From DASYTH01 sp036002505 (GTDB taxonomy: Bacteria; Actinomycetota; Actinomycetes; Mycobacteriales; Pseudonocardiaceae): a stretch of 64,000 nt of DNA. Shown one piece after another: positions 42,444 to 51,230 of the stretch. The notes beneath the pieces were generated by a model, which saw only the letters and a program-made list of their open reading frames with translations, was not told where the DNA came from and ran no database searches. Numbering within the stretch: position 1 is the stretch's first letter; each line of letters starts with the position of its first letter. The DNA lies in contig NZ_DASYTH010000474.1 in the NCBI RefSeq assembly GCF_036002505.1, positions 32,760 through 96,759 of the forward strand. The letters are read 5' to 3'. The position numbers and the translations under genes were made by a program.

Positions 42444-43234
42444 TTCTTCCGGGCCCAGGCCAGGCGCAGCCACGGCTGGCTGGGGTTGCCGGTCTCGCCG
42501 GCCAGGCCCGCATAGCCGAGCAGCTCGAACCCGGCGGTGGCCAGCAGCAGCCGCAACTCGCGCCGGGCGAAATACCGGATGAGGTGCGTCTCGTGCACCT
42601 GGTCGTGCACCGCCTCGCCGTCCAGCTCCCACATGTCCAGCGCCATCTCGATGACCTGCTCGTCCGGGTTCACCGAGGTGGTGTGGCCGGTCAGCAGCGG
42701 CCGGGCACCCGGCGTGCGCAGCGAGCCGCCGCTGATCGGGCCCGGCTCGCCCAGCACCGCGGTGGCGTCCTCCACGTCGAAGACCACCAGCCCGCCCGGG
42801 TCGAGATGATCACCCATGACGGTCAGCGCGCGGAGCACCCGCTCGTTCGAGACGAAGTAACCCAGCAGCGAGAACATCATGATGACCGCGTCGAACCGGC
42901 GGTCCAGCGAGAGCTCGAACAGGTCCGACTCGACGACCCGGGCCCGGTCGCCGAACCGGGCGAGACGCTCGCGGGCCCGCCGCACCATGGGCCCGGACCG
43001 GTCGACGCCGACCACCTCGTGCCAGGACTCGGCGAGCAGCTCGAGGTGGCGCCCGGTGCCGCAGCCGAGGTCGAGCACCGCGGAGACCGGGCCCTCCCGG
43101 GTGAAGATGCCCCGGATCTGGTCGGTCTCCGCGCGGTAGTCCTTGGCCCGGTGGAACATGTCGAAGTAGGTCGCGTGGAGTTGCCCGAACAGGTTCTCGT
43201 GCAACGGTTCGACCACGTTCGCGTCGTATCTCAC
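42440..43234 (-). CDS. Sugar N-methyltransferase-like SAM enzyme (DesVI/TylM1 type)
   Basis: 264 aa. The N-terminus YFDMFHRAKDYRAETDQIRG is followed by motif I VLDLGCGTGRHLELLAE and the block GVDRSGPMVRRARERL; this combination is typical of aminosugar N,N-dimethyltransferases such as DesVI and TylM1. The gene overlaps both neighbours by four bases (ATGA), so it is tightly coupled to glycosyltransferase 3 and to its diverged paralogue. Methylation of the C-3 amino group made by the DegT enzyme is the most likely role. Confidence 0.83.
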   Translation of the reverse strand: MRYDANVVEPLHENLFGQLHATYFDMFHRAKDYRAETDQIRGIFTREGPVSAVLDLGCGTGRHLELLAESWHEVVGVDRSGPMVRRARERLARFGDRARVVESDLFELSLDRRFDAVIMMFSLLGYFVSNERVLRALTVMGDHLDPGGLVVFDVEDATAVLGEPGPISGGSLRTPGARPLLTGHTTSVNPDEQVIEMALDMWELDGEAVHDQVHETHLIRYFARRELRLLLATAGFELLGYAGLAGETGNPSQPWLRLAWARKK

Positions 43235-44472
43235 GAGCCGACCTCCAGAGCCACCGGCGTTTCCGCCAGATCCGCGAGCACCGGCACGAGTTCGGCCGGC
43301 GCGGGCTGGTTCTCGATCTCGGTGCGCAGCCGCTGGGCGGCCTGCCGGTAGGCCGGATCGGTGAGCAACCGTTCGACCGCGCCGCGGAGCACGTCCGCGC
43401 GCGCCGGGTCGTCGCGCAGCTCCTGGTAGCGCAGGTGGATGCCGGCACCGGCGCCGGCGAGGCGTCCGGGCGCCACCTCGGCGTCGGGCTTGCGGCTGAT
43501 CCCCAGCTGGGGCAGGCCGAGCGCGGCGCCGGTCAGCGTGGTGCCGTCACCGCCCTGCTGCACCAGCAGGTCGCAGTGCGGCAGGATCAGCTGCAGCGGC
43601 ACGGATGCGGCGGTTCGGGTGCCTGGCGGGAGGGCGCCGAGCAGCTCGATCTGCTCGGCCGTGGTGACCACCACGAGCTCCACGTCGAGCCCGGCGAGCG
43701 CGTCGATCGCCTGCCGGAACGGGTGCCCGGCCTGCCCGCCGAGCGCGGCTCCCGCGGTGTGCCCCCAGGTCACGCACACCCGCGGCCGGCCGGCCGGTAC
43801 GCCCACCCACTCCGGCACGACTCCCGGCCCGTTGTATGGGATGTAGCGCATGGCCAAGGTGTCCACTTCGGACATGAGGCGCAGGCTCGGGGGTGTCACG
43901 TCGACCGCGGCGGCCGGGGCGAGGCAGACCGGCAACCCGTGGTCGCCGAACAGCCGCACATACTCCGGCAGCGGCTCACCGCAGGCGTCGAGCTCGATCC
44001 GCGGCATGGCCACGGTGCCGAACAGGTACCGGATCCCCGGGATGCCGAGCCGGGCGGCGACGACCGGGCCGGCGAACGAGATCGCGTCGTAGACCAGCAG
44101 ATCCGGCCGCCAGTCCGCGGCGAACTCGGCGAGCTCCGGCACCATCGCCGCGGCGCCGCGGATCAGCCGGCCGGCGATGAACCTCAGGTAGGCCTGCCGC
44201 TCCGGGCCGAGCGCACCGAGGTCGAGGCCCCAGTTCTGCGGCCACGGCCCCTGCCCGTAGATGGTGGCCTGCGTCTCCTTCCGCTCCTCGTCCGTCCACT
44301 GTGGAGTCGCGGTGATCTCGACGGCCGGCAGCCCGGCGTCGGCGATGTGCCCGCCCACCCGCGACCCGCTGGCGATCCGGACCTCGTGCCCGGCCGCGCG
44401 GCACGCCCAGGCCAGCGGCACCACCGGATACAGGTGCGGAACCGCGGCCTGGCAGGTGAACAGCACACGCAT
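43231..44472 (-). CDS. Glycosyltransferase family 1, antibiotic-type (copy 3)
   Basis: 413 aa. The start MRVLFTCQAAVPHLYPVVPL and the shared block RYIPYNGPGVVPEW are present. The donor signature reads LVQQGGDGTTLTGAALGLPQL; the first His that normally opens this motif (H-x-G-G) is Gln here, which may affect donor binding. It is coupled to the N-methyltransferase by an ATGA overlap and follows copy 4 after a two-base gap. It probably attaches one of the aminodeoxysugars made by this operon. Confidence 0.92.
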   Translation of the reverse strand: MRVLFTCQAAVPHLYPVVPLAWACRAAGHEVRIASGSRVGGHIADAGLPAVEITATPQWTDEERKETQATIYGQGPWPQNWGLDLGALGPERQAYLRFIAGRLIRGAAAMVPELAEFAADWRPDLLVYDAISFAGPVVAARLGIPGIRYLFGTVAMPRIELDACGEPLPEYVRLFGDHGLPVCLAPAAAVDVTPPSLRLMSEVDTLAMRYIPYNGPGVVPEWVGVPAGRPRVCVTWGHTAGAALGGQAGHPFRQAIDALAGLDVELVVVTTAEQIELLGALPPGTRTAASVPLQLILPHCDLLVQQGGDGTTLTGAALGLPQLGISRKPDAEVAPGRLAGAGAGIHLRYQELRDDPARADVLRGAVERLLTDPAYRQAAQRLRTEIENQPAPAELVPVLADLAETPVALEVGS

Positions 44473-44474
44473 GG

Positions 44475-45704
44475 CTACCCACTCCCTCGGGAAAGCCGCT
44501 CCAGCACCGGAACCAGCTCGGCCGGGGCGGGCTGGCGCTCGACCTCGGCCCGCAACCGCAGCGCCGCCTGCCGGTACGCCGGGTCGGTGAGCAGCTCCTC
44601 GGCCGCCGCGCGGATCACCTTCGGCGCGTCCGGAGCGCCCTCGAGCTCCTGGTAGCGCAGGTGGATCGCGGCACCCACGGCCGCCAGCCGGCTGCCGGTG
44701 AGCGCCGGATCCGGCTTGCGGGTGACCGGGAGCTGCGGCACGCCGAGGGCGGACGCGGTCATCGCGGTGCCGTCCCCGGCCTGGTGCACGATCAGCTGGC
44801 AGTGCGGCAGCAGCAGGTTCAGCGGCAACCCGGTCACCGCGCGCACGTTGCCGGGCAGCGGGCCGAGCAGCTCGAGCTGGGCGGCCGTGCTGGTCACGAT
44901 CACCTCGGCGCGGAGCTCGGCCAGCGCCTCGAGGGTCAGCAGGAACGGCTCCACCGCGTACCGGGCGAGATCCTTGCGCACCCGGGAGACGGACAGTCCC
45001 CAGGTGACGCACACCCGGGGCCGGTCGGAACCCGCGGCCAGCCACGCCGGCTCGGTTCCCGGCCCGTTGTAGGGGACGTAGCGCACCTCCCGCCACGGCT
45101 GCGCGACGGGCAGGCGCAGGCTGGGCGGCGACGGGTCGATCGACAGCGTCGGCACGCGGACCTCGAGGCCGCGGCGCTCGAACAGGGCCGCGTACTCCGG
45201 CAGCGGCTCGACGCCGTCGACCCTGGTGTCCATCGGCCGAAGCCCCACCCCGGTCAGGTGCCGGACGCTCGGCACGCCCAGCGCGGCCGCGGTCACCGGC
45301 CCGGCGAAGCTCCCGATGTCGTGCACCACGAGGTCCGGTGGCCAGCCCGCGGCGTACGCGATCAGGTCGTCCACCAGGTGCTCGGCGGCGACCGCCGAAC
45401 GGCGGCCGAGCACCTCGATCGTCTCCCGCTGCCGGTCGTCGAGCAGGTGCGGGTGCAGCGGCCAGTCCGCCGGAAACGGCTGGTGTCCGTAGACCAGGGC
45501 GACCGTGGCGTCGTCGGCACTGGTCGGCGCCGGCGGATCGGCGCCGACGATGGCACCCGCGAGTCCGGTGTGGACGATCGCGTCGGCGAGGCCCGGCGAC
45601 GCGGCGATCCGCACCTCGTGTCCGGCCGCGCGGAACGCCCAGGCCAGCGGCACCAGCGGATACAGATGTTGCGCGGCAACGTGCGGGGTGAACAGCACAC
45701 GCAT
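44475..45704 (-). CDS. Glycosyltransferase family 1, antibiotic-type (copy 4)
   Basis: 409 aa. It shares MRVLFTPHVAAQHLYPLVPL and RYVPYNGPGTEPAW with the other copies. The donor signature is HQAGDGTAMTASALGVPQL, with Ala replacing the first Gly of the usual HHGG. The ATG at 45704 has GGTGGG five bases upstream. It is directly followed by copy 3. Side-by-side copies with different signature changes suggest duplication followed by divergence in donor or acceptor use. Confidence 0.92.
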   Translation of the reverse strand: MRVLFTPHVAAQHLYPLVPLAWAFRAAGHEVRIAASPGLADAIVHTGLAGAIVGADPPAPTSADDATVALVYGHQPFPADWPLHPHLLDDRQRETIEVLGRRSAVAAEHLVDDLIAYAAGWPPDLVVHDIGSFAGPVTAAALGVPSVRHLTGVGLRPMDTRVDGVEPLPEYAALFERRGLEVRVPTLSIDPSPPSLRLPVAQPWREVRYVPYNGPGTEPAWLAAGSDRPRVCVTWGLSVSRVRKDLARYAVEPFLLTLEALAELRAEVIVTSTAAQLELLGPLPGNVRAVTGLPLNLLLPHCQLIVHQAGDGTAMTASALGVPQLPVTRKPDPALTGSRLAAVGAAIHLRYQELEGAPDAPKVIRAAAEELLTDPAYRQAALRLRAEVERQPAPAELVPVLERLSRGSG

Positions 45705-45715
45705 GTGTCCCACCC

Positions 45716-46837
45716 CTACCCGACGAGCGCGGGCCGGCGCGAGATCGCCCGCAGCGCCTCGGCGACCCGCCCGATCTCGGACTCGGTGAGCCGCCCCCAG
45801 AACGGCAGGCAGACGATGCGCCGCGCGGCCTCGTCGGCCCGCGGGGTCGGTCCGGCCGTGCGGACCGGGCCCACCCGGTACCGGCCGCCGAAGTAGGCGC
45901 GGGCGTGGATGTTGTGCTCCAGCAACGCTTTGCACAGCCGCTCGGCATCCACCGGCGCGGCCGGGTCGAGCCGGACCGGCATGGCCGCGACGTTCGGCCC
46001 GGCCTCCGCCCGGAACTCGCACATCCGCAGCCACGCGATGTCCGCCAGCGCCTCCCGGTACAGCTCCCGCACGGCCGCCCGCCGGGCGATCTCGGCCCGG
46101 GCCTCGCCGAGCACGACCGCGCCGACGGCCGCGTGCAGCTCGCTCATCCGGGCGTTGGTCCCGGTGCGCAGCGCGCCGCCGGCCCCGACCCCGAAGTTGC
46201 GCAGCCGCCGGATCGTGTCGGCGACCGCCGTGGTGTTGCCGAACACCGCGCCGCCCTCGATCGCATGGGTGAGCTTGGTGGCGTGCAGGCTCAGCGTCGA
46301 AACGTCCCCATAGGACAGCAGCGGCCGGTCCCGGAAGCTCACGCCCCAGCACGGCGCCGCGTCGAAGATCAGTGGCACGCCGGCGTGGTCGGCGACCGAC
46401 CGCAGCGCATCGATGTCGGCGGGGCAGCCGAACGTGTGCACGGCGAGGATGCCGCAGGTGCGGTGGGTGAGCGCGGCCCGGGCCGCGGCCGGATCGATGG
46501 TCAGGTACCGGTCCTCGATGTCCACCGCGACCGGCGTCGCCCCGGCCCGCAGCACCGCCTGGGCCACCGCGGGAAACGCCGCGGCCGGGACGAGCACCTC
46601 GCCGGTGAGGTCGAGCGCGGCGCAGGCGAGCTGGATCGCGGTGGTGCCGCTGCCGGTCAGCGCCACGTCGGCGATGCCGGACTCCGCCGCCAGCAGCGCC
46701 TCCAGGCGGCGCACCCGCGGACCGTCGTTGGTGAGCACCTGGCTGTCGAACACCGCGGACAGCGCGCTCATCAGCGCGGGCTCCGCGGGGATCAGCGGGC
46801 GGACGACGACGATGGTGTCGTTGCGGTCAGCTGCCAT
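45716..46837 (-). CDS. DegT-type sugar aminotransferase, 4-amino (VioA-like) class
   Basis: 373 aa PLP enzyme with the lysine in LHATKLTHAIEGGAVFGN. This HATK-EGGA form matches VioA/FdtB-like transaminases that aminate C-4 (or C-3) of 6-deoxy-keto-sugars and differs from the SFYPTK form of the other copy. The N-terminus has LTNDGPRVRRLEALLA, and FDAAPCWG holds the cofactor Asp. The ATG at 46837 overlaps the end of the preceding methyltransferase gene by 11 bp. A second aminosugar, or a transient 4-amino intermediate, is implied. Confidence 0.88.
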   Translation of the reverse strand: MAADRNDTIVVVRPLIPAEPALMSALSAVFDSQVLTNDGPRVRRLEALLAAESGIADVALTGSGTTAIQLACAALDLTGEVLVPAAAFPAVAQAVLRAGATPVAVDIEDRYLTIDPAAARAALTHRTCGILAVHTFGCPADIDALRSVADHAGVPLIFDAAPCWGVSFRDRPLLSYGDVSTLSLHATKLTHAIEGGAVFGNTTAVADTIRRLRNFGVGAGGALRTGTNARMSELHAAVGAVVLGEARAEIARRAAVRELYREALADIAWLRMCEFRAEAGPNVAAMPVRLDPAAPVDAERLCKALLEHNIHARAYFGGRYRVGPVRTAGPTPRADEAARRIVCLPFWGRLTESEIGRVAEALRAISRRPALVG

Positions 46838-47681
46838 CGGGCGCACCGCCACTCGGTCCACTATGGACGATGGGCGACGGCGTGCGGATCACGCAGCAGC
46901 TGTGCCGTTCCGGCGGGACCGGCGGCAGAACCTCGGCGCCGGGGAAGATCGAGCGCATGTGCTCCTCCGTGCAGAACGCGATGTACTGCGACCGCTCGTC
47001 ACCCATCCGGATCCAGTCGTCGCCCGACTCGAGGACGAGGTCCTCGTTGTTGACCAACGTGGCCCAGGTCAGCTCGCTGCCGCGGGCGTGCGCGGCGACC
47101 TCCGCCGCGACACGATCCGGTATGGGGCCCGCGGACAACCGCCACGTGAGGTTGTCCACCTGGGGCTCCCAGTCGCGCAGCCAGCCTTCCGGTGGGTCGA
47201 AATACGGGTCGATGAACGTGAACGCCAGCGCGCCGCCGTCGGCGAGCATGGGCAGCAACTGCTCGACCAGTTCCCGCATCTCGGCCTTGCTGGTGTGGGC
47301 GAAGACCGCGTAGGACACGATGTAGTCGAAGCGCCTGCCGAGGTCGGGGATCGGCAGACCCGGGGTGCCAGTCGGGTTGAACTCGAAGTTGTACCGGTCG
47401 TAGAGCTCGAAGTGCGCCAAGGGATGCCCCTGCCGCCCCTGCTCCAGGGCCGCCCGCACCACGTCCAGGCACCAGTACCGGGCCGGGTCGATCGTGCAGT
47501 CCGGATCGAGCAGCAGGTTCCCGTTGTTGCCGCCGAAGTCCAGCACGTCCGCGTGCGCCCAGTCGGGATGCCCGAGCTGCCGGTCGAAGTAGCTGAACTG
47601 GTCCATCCGCGTGGAGATCCAGGCGTGCATCCGGCCCCCGGGCCACCCGCGTTCGTGCCCCCTCGACAGATCAGTTGCCAT
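46827..47681 (-). CDS. Class I methyltransferase-like protein (paralogue pair, member 2)
   Basis: 284 aa. Motif I is VLDFGGNNGNLLLDPDC, then YWCLDVVRAALEQG; the central block YDRYNFEFNPTGTPGLPIPD is identical or nearly so in the upstream gene. The end has LPPVPPERHSCCVIR. The ATG at 47681 follows AAGGAG and overlaps the neighbour by 11 bp. The pair arose by duplication. I do not know a characterised relative. The long conserved insert suggests a specific small-molecule substrate of the cluster rather than general metabolism. Confidence 0.8.
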   Translation of the reverse strand: MATDLSRGHERGWPGGRMHAWISTRMDQFSYFDRQLGHPDWAHADVLDFGGNNGNLLLDPDCTIDPARYWCLDVVRAALEQGRQGHPLAHFELYDRYNFEFNPTGTPGLPIPDLGRRFDYIVSYAVFAHTSKAEMRELVEQLLPMLADGGALAFTFIDPYFDPPEGWLRDWEPQVDNLTWRLSAGPIPDRVAAEVAAHARGSELTWATLVNNEDLVLESGDDWIRMGDERSQYIAFCTEEHMRSIFPGAEVLPPVPPERHSCCVIRTPSPIVHSGPSGGAPDGS

Positions 47682-48450
47682 GCAGCTCCTTCCGGCCGAC
47701 GACGCAGCAGCTCTGCCGCTGCGGCGCAACCGGCGGGAGGATCTCGGCATCCGGGTAGAGCACCCGCATGTGCTCCTCGGTGCAGAAGGTGAAGTACCGG
47801 GGCTGATCGTGTCCTGTGTAGACCCAGTCGTCGCCGGACCCGAGCACCAGCTCGACCCCGTTGACCAGGGTGACCCAGGTGAGCTCCCGCCGCGGGACGC
47901 CGGCCGCCATCCGCGCCGCCTCCTCGGCGCCGAGGCCCAACGTCAAGCGCCACAGAAGGTTGTCCGCCCCGGGCACCTCGTCGCCGCGCTCCTCGTCGAT
48001 CCAGCCGGCCGGCGGGTCGTAGTTCGGGTCGACGAACGTGAACGCCAGCACGCCGTCCGCGGTGAGCATCGCGCGTAGCTGGTCGACCAGCTCCAGCATC
48101 TCGGCCCTGGGCGTGTGGTCGAACACCGAGTAGGCCAGGATGATGTCGAACCGCCGGCCGAGGTCGGGGATCGGCAGGCCCGGTGTGCCGGTCGGGTTGA
48201 ACTCGAAGTTGTACCGGTCGTACCACACGAAGTGCGCCCGCGGGTGGCGCCGCTCCCCCACGCTGATCGCGTCCCGGCTGATGTCCACCGACCAGTAGTT
48301 CTCCGGCCGGATCGTGCAGTGCGGGTCGAGCAGGATGTTGCCGGCGTTGCCGCCGAAGTCCAGCACCGTGGCGCCGGCCCAGTCCGGGTGTCCCAGCTCC
48401 GGGTCGAAGTAGGCGAACTGGTGCGCCCGCAAGGAAACGAACGTGCTCAC
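47671..48450 (-). CDS. Class I methyltransferase-like protein (paralogue pair, member 1)
   Basis: 259 aa, paralogue of the next gene. It shows VLDFGGNAGNILLDPHC, YWSVDISRDAI, the shared YDRYNFEFNPTGTPGLPIPD block, and ends LPPVAPQRQSCCVVG. The start is a GTG at 48450 that overlaps the stop of a 37-codon ORF (GTGA). Motif I has G-G-N-x-G-N instead of the usual G-x-G-x-G, yet it is the same in both copies, so it is a property of the family. Function unknown. Confidence 0.8.
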   Translation of the reverse strand: MSTFVSLRAHQFAYFDPELGHPDWAGATVLDFGGNAGNILLDPHCTIRPENYWSVDISRDAISVGERRHPRAHFVWYDRYNFEFNPTGTPGLPIPDLGRRFDIILAYSVFDHTPRAEMLELVDQLRAMLTADGVLAFTFVDPNYDPPAGWIDEERGDEVPGADNLLWRLTLGLGAEEAARMAAGVPRRELTWVTLVNGVELVLGSGDDWVYTGHDQPRYFTFCTEEHMRVLYPDAEILPPVAPQRQSCCVVGRKELHGN

Positions 48451-48560
48451 GACGCGACCCCCACCCTCGATGTCAGGCCGACTTGTCGCGGGTAGTTCCC
48501 GCGACAGGACGCACTTGTCGCGGGAAGTTCCCGCGACAAGTCGGTTCCTGGCTGGGTCAT
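48447..48560 (-). CDS. Candidate 37-aa coupled mini-ORF built on tandem palindromes
   Basis: An ATG at 48560 overlaps the stop of luciferase-like gene 1 (ATGA), and the TGA at 48447 overlaps the GTG start of the methyltransferase (GTGA). The frame reads MTQPGTDLSRELPATSASC followed by RGNYPRQVGLTSRVGVAS. Double four-base overlap is a hallmark of translational coupling. However, most of the frame is made from two palindromes, so the peptide itself may not matter. It may serve to carry ribosomes across the hairpins. Confidence 0.4.
   Translation of the reverse strand: MTQPGTDLSRELPATSASCRGNYPRQVGLTSRVGVAS
48484..48541. repeat. Two tandem hairpins inside the operon
   Basis: TGTCGCGGG (48484-48492) pairs with CCCGCGACA (48498-48506), and ACTTGTCGCGGG (48513-48524) pairs with CCCGCGACAAGT (48530-48541). 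The loops are five bases, TAGTT and AAGTT. The 12-bp second stem is perfect. They lie between luciferase-like gene 1 and the methyltransferase pair and could attenuate or process the mRNA. Confidence 0.75.
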
Positions 48561-49642
48561 GACGCCACCTCCGCCTGCTCGCGCTCCCGTACCAGGGGCA
48601 GGATCTCCTTGCCGAAGAACGTCATCTGCTCCAGGTCGGGGTGGCCCATGAACAGGAACTGGGAGATCCCGATGGACTGGTACTCGGCGATCGCGCCGAC
48701 GATGTCCTCGGGCGAGCCGACCAGCGAGATCCCGGGCGGGCCCAGGTAGGGCACCGCGCCGGTCCACAGGTACGGCGTCGGCCAGCTCGGCTCGTGCGCG
48801 GCCCGCTCGTAGGCGGCGGCGTAGCCGACCGAGTCGGACCGGCCGTGGTTCGTGCCGTGCACCGCGCGGGCCTGCTCCCCCGCGTCGGCCACCAGCGCGT
48901 GCGCCGCCGCGATCGCGTCCGCCCGGCTCGGCCGGGAGATCAGCGTGACCAGCAGCCCGACCTCCTTGCCGCTGTCCAGCATCGGCCGGATCTTCGGGGC
49001 CAGCCGCTCCGGGGTGTCCGGGAACGTGAGCCAGCAGTCCGCGTGCCGGGTCGCCAGCTCCGAGGCCTGTGCGGAGGCGCCGCCGAGGTAGATCTGCGGT
49101 CGGGTGGCGGTATCGGACACGAACGGCGTGTTCACCCGGGCGTCCTCCACCCGGTAGTGCCGGCCGGTGAACGTCACCGGGCCCTCGCCGCGCCAGAGCT
49201 CGTGGCAGATCCGCCAGAACTCGTCGGTGCGTTCGTAGCGCTCGTCGTGGGTGAGGAAGTCGCCGTAGTAACGCAGCTCGTCCGGCGCCCGGCCGACCAC
49301 GATGTTGATGCACACCCGCCCGTCGGTCAGCGCGGACAGCGTGTTGATCTGCTGGACGAAGTAGGTCGGCGCGCAGATCCCGGAACGCACCGCCACCAGG
49401 AACCGGATCTTCTGCGTCCGCGCGCCGAGCGCCACCGAGTAGGCCACCGGATCCGGCCTGGTGAAGCCGAAAGCCATGAGCAGCGCGTCGATGCCGCAGT
49501 GCTCCGCCTGCCGGCAGAAGTCCACGTGCTCGGCCATCGGGGGCAGTCCGCTCATCGCGGTCATCGACCGGGTGCGCCGGAGCTTGTCGCCGACCGAGGA
49601 CAGGCTCCACAGGAAACGCAGCGGCTTGGTCGTCGCCTGCAT
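48557..49642 (-). CDS. Luciferase-like (SsuD-type) flavin monooxygenase 1
   Basis: 361 aa of the bacterial luciferase-like TIM-barrel family. It has the segments FCRQAEHCGIDALLMAFGF, RFLVAVRSGICAPTYFVQQI, INIVVGRAPDELRYYGDF and TPYLWTGAVPYLGPPGISLVGS, matching FMNH2-dependent alkanesulfonate-monooxygenase-like proteins. The ATG at 49642 follows AAGGAAG and comes two bases after the stop of its paralogue. Members in biosynthetic clusters oxidise C-H, C-S or amine groups; the actual reaction here is unknown. A separate flavin reductase was not found in the operon. Confidence 0.9.
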   Translation of the reverse strand: MQATTKPLRFLWSLSSVGDKLRRTRSMTAMSGLPPMAEHVDFCRQAEHCGIDALLMAFGFTRPDPVAYSVALGARTQKIRFLVAVRSGICAPTYFVQQINTLSALTDGRVCINIVVGRAPDELRYYGDFLTHDERYERTDEFWRICHELWRGEGPVTFTGRHYRVEDARVNTPFVSDTATRPQIYLGGASAQASELATRHADCWLTFPDTPERLAPKIRPMLDSGKEVGLLVTLISRPSRADAIAAAHALVADAGEQARAVHGTNHGRSDSVGYAAAYERAAHEPSWPTPYLWTGAVPYLGPPGISLVGSPEDIVGAIAEYQSIGISQFLFMGHPDLEQMTFFGKEILPLVREREQAEVAS

Positions 49643-49644
49643 GG

Positions 49645-50763
49645 TCAACTTCCTTCGCTGGCGCCGGCCAGGACGAGCGGTTCACGCTCCTCGCGCCGTC
49701 TGATCCTGGGCAGGATCGTGCTGCCGAACAGGTCCAGCGTCGAGGAGTCCTGCCTGGCCTGGAACAGGAACTGGGTGACCCCGATCCGCCGGTACTCGAA
49801 GATCGCCTCTTCGATCTCCTCGACGCTGCCGACCAGGGAGATCGACGGCGGGCCCATGTAGGGCACCAGCCCGGTCCACAGGTACGGCGTGAGCCAGTGC
49901 GCGCGGTCCTCGGCCATCCGGTAGATCGAGGAGAAGCCGACCGAGTCGGCGGTGGCCGCCCGCCACTCGGCCTGGGTGGCCTTGCCCCGCTCGCCGGCGT
50001 TGTCGGCCAGCCACTGGGCGAGCGCCACCGCCTCGTCGTGGGTGGGCGCACTGATCTGGTTGACGATGATGCCGACCTCGATCCCGGCCGCCAGCGCCGG
50101 CTCGATCTTGGGCGCCAGCTCGTCCGGCGGCTCGGCGAGCCGCAGCAGGCAGTCCGCGTGCTTGATCGCCAGCTCCCGCGCGGTGTCCGAGCTCCCGCCG
50201 ATGTAGACATACGGCCGGTGGCTGTCCGGGCCGACGTAGCGCTGGTTGACCCGGGCGCCTTCGACGCTGATGAACTTTCCCTGGTAGTTGACCGGAAACT
50301 CGCGGCGCCACAACGCGTGACAGATCGTCCAGAACTCGTCCGTGCGCTGGTAGCGCTCGTCGTGGGTGGAGAAGTCCCCGTAGTAGCGCAGTTCCTGGGA
50401 ACCCTGCCCGGAAACCACGTTGATCTCGACGCGCCCGTTGGTGAACGCGGAGACCGTGTTGACCTGCTGGACGAAATGGGTCGGGGAGATGACCGCGGGG
50501 CGCGACGCGGTCATGAACTTGATCCGGCTGGTGGCCAGCCCGTAGGCGGTGGCCAGGACTGTGGGGTCGGCCCGCTGGAACCCGATCGGCAGCAGTAGCG
50601 CGTCGATCCCCAGTTCCTCGGCATGCTGACAGAACTCGCGCTGCCGGTCGAGATCGCCGACCGGGTCGATCTCCGCCCGCGGGTGGGATCCCTTGCGGGC
50701 GTCCGCCACTCCGGTGGACGGCAGGCTCCAGTGAAAGCGCATCCGGCGCGTGGTGGCAGACAT
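49645..50763 (-). CDS. Luciferase-like (SsuD-type) flavin monooxygenase 2
   Basis: 372 aa, paralogue of the next gene, with the same layout (FCQHAEELGIDALLLPIGF, FVQQVNTVSAFTNGRVEINVV, LRYYGDFSTHDERYQRTDEF, WTGLVPYMGPPSISLVGS). The ATG at 50763 has GGAGAG upstream. The two flavoproteins may act in sequence or as a heteromer, as bacterial luciferase subunits do; the sequence alone cannot decide. Confidence 0.9.
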   Translation of the reverse strand: MSATTRRMRFHWSLPSTGVADARKGSHPRAEIDPVGDLDRQREFCQHAEELGIDALLLPIGFQRADPTVLATAYGLATSRIKFMTASRPAVISPTHFVQQVNTVSAFTNGRVEINVVSGQGSQELRYYGDFSTHDERYQRTDEFWTICHALWRREFPVNYQGKFISVEGARVNQRYVGPDSHRPYVYIGGSSDTARELAIKHADCLLRLAEPPDELAPKIEPALAAGIEVGIIVNQISAPTHDEAVALAQWLADNAGERGKATQAEWRAATADSVGFSSIYRMAEDRAHWLTPYLWTGLVPYMGPPSISLVGSVEEIEEAIFEYRRIGVTQFLFQARQDSSTLDLFGSTILPRIRRREEREPLVLAGASEGS

Positions 50764-50801
50764 CGTGTTCGCTCTCCAGGAGTGCCCCGAGACGCACGCC
50801 G

Positions 50802-51227
50802 TCAGGGCAGGTAGAGGTGGTCCCGCTGGAAGTAGCTGGCCCGGCCGCTGCCGTCGGTGAACGTCGAGTAGGCGTCCACGACGAGCAGCCGCTTGTTGAG
50901 GTAGGCGGCCAGCAGCACGGTGGCGAAGTCGAGGTGGTAGGTGGCGGTGAAGGCCACGGCGTGATGGCCGTCGACGCCGTCGGCGAACGCCGCTCCGGCC
51001 ACCTCGCCCCAGTCGATCGGATCCGGGTGGCCGGCACCGAAGGCGCGCACCACCGGAGTGCCCTCCCAGTCGTCTATTTCCAGTCGTTGAATTCCGGTTG
51101 AGCCCTTGTCGTAGTTCACCCATCCCCCGAGCAGTGGCCGGAGGTTGACCGGGAGCACCAGGCCAATTCGGCCCGGTTGCGGCTTATCCTTCGTCCGGGT
51201 TGTTTGCAGGCTGGACAAAATTCGCAC
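50802..51227 (-). CDS. Small protein of unknown family (paralogue B)
   Basis: 141 aa from the GTG at 51227; true initiation may be further in. Recognisable blocks shared with paralogue A are LLGGWVNYDKGSTGIQRLEI, VVRAFGAGHPDPIDWGEV, FTATYHLDFATVLLAAYLNK and YSTFTDGSGRASYFQRD. The alternation of short strands looks like a small beta-barrel. I do not recognise the family. It is the second gene of the operon, just before the flavin monooxygenases, and starts three bases after the stop of A. Confidence 0.7.
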   Translation of the reverse strand: MRILSSLQTTRTKDKPQPGRIGLVLPVNLRPLLGGWVNYDKGSTGIQRLEIDDWEGTPVVRAFGAGHPDPIDWGEVAGAAFADGVDGHHAVAFTATYHLDFATVLLAAYLNKRLLVVDAYSTFTDGSGRASYFQRDHLYLP

Positions 51228-51230
51228 ACC

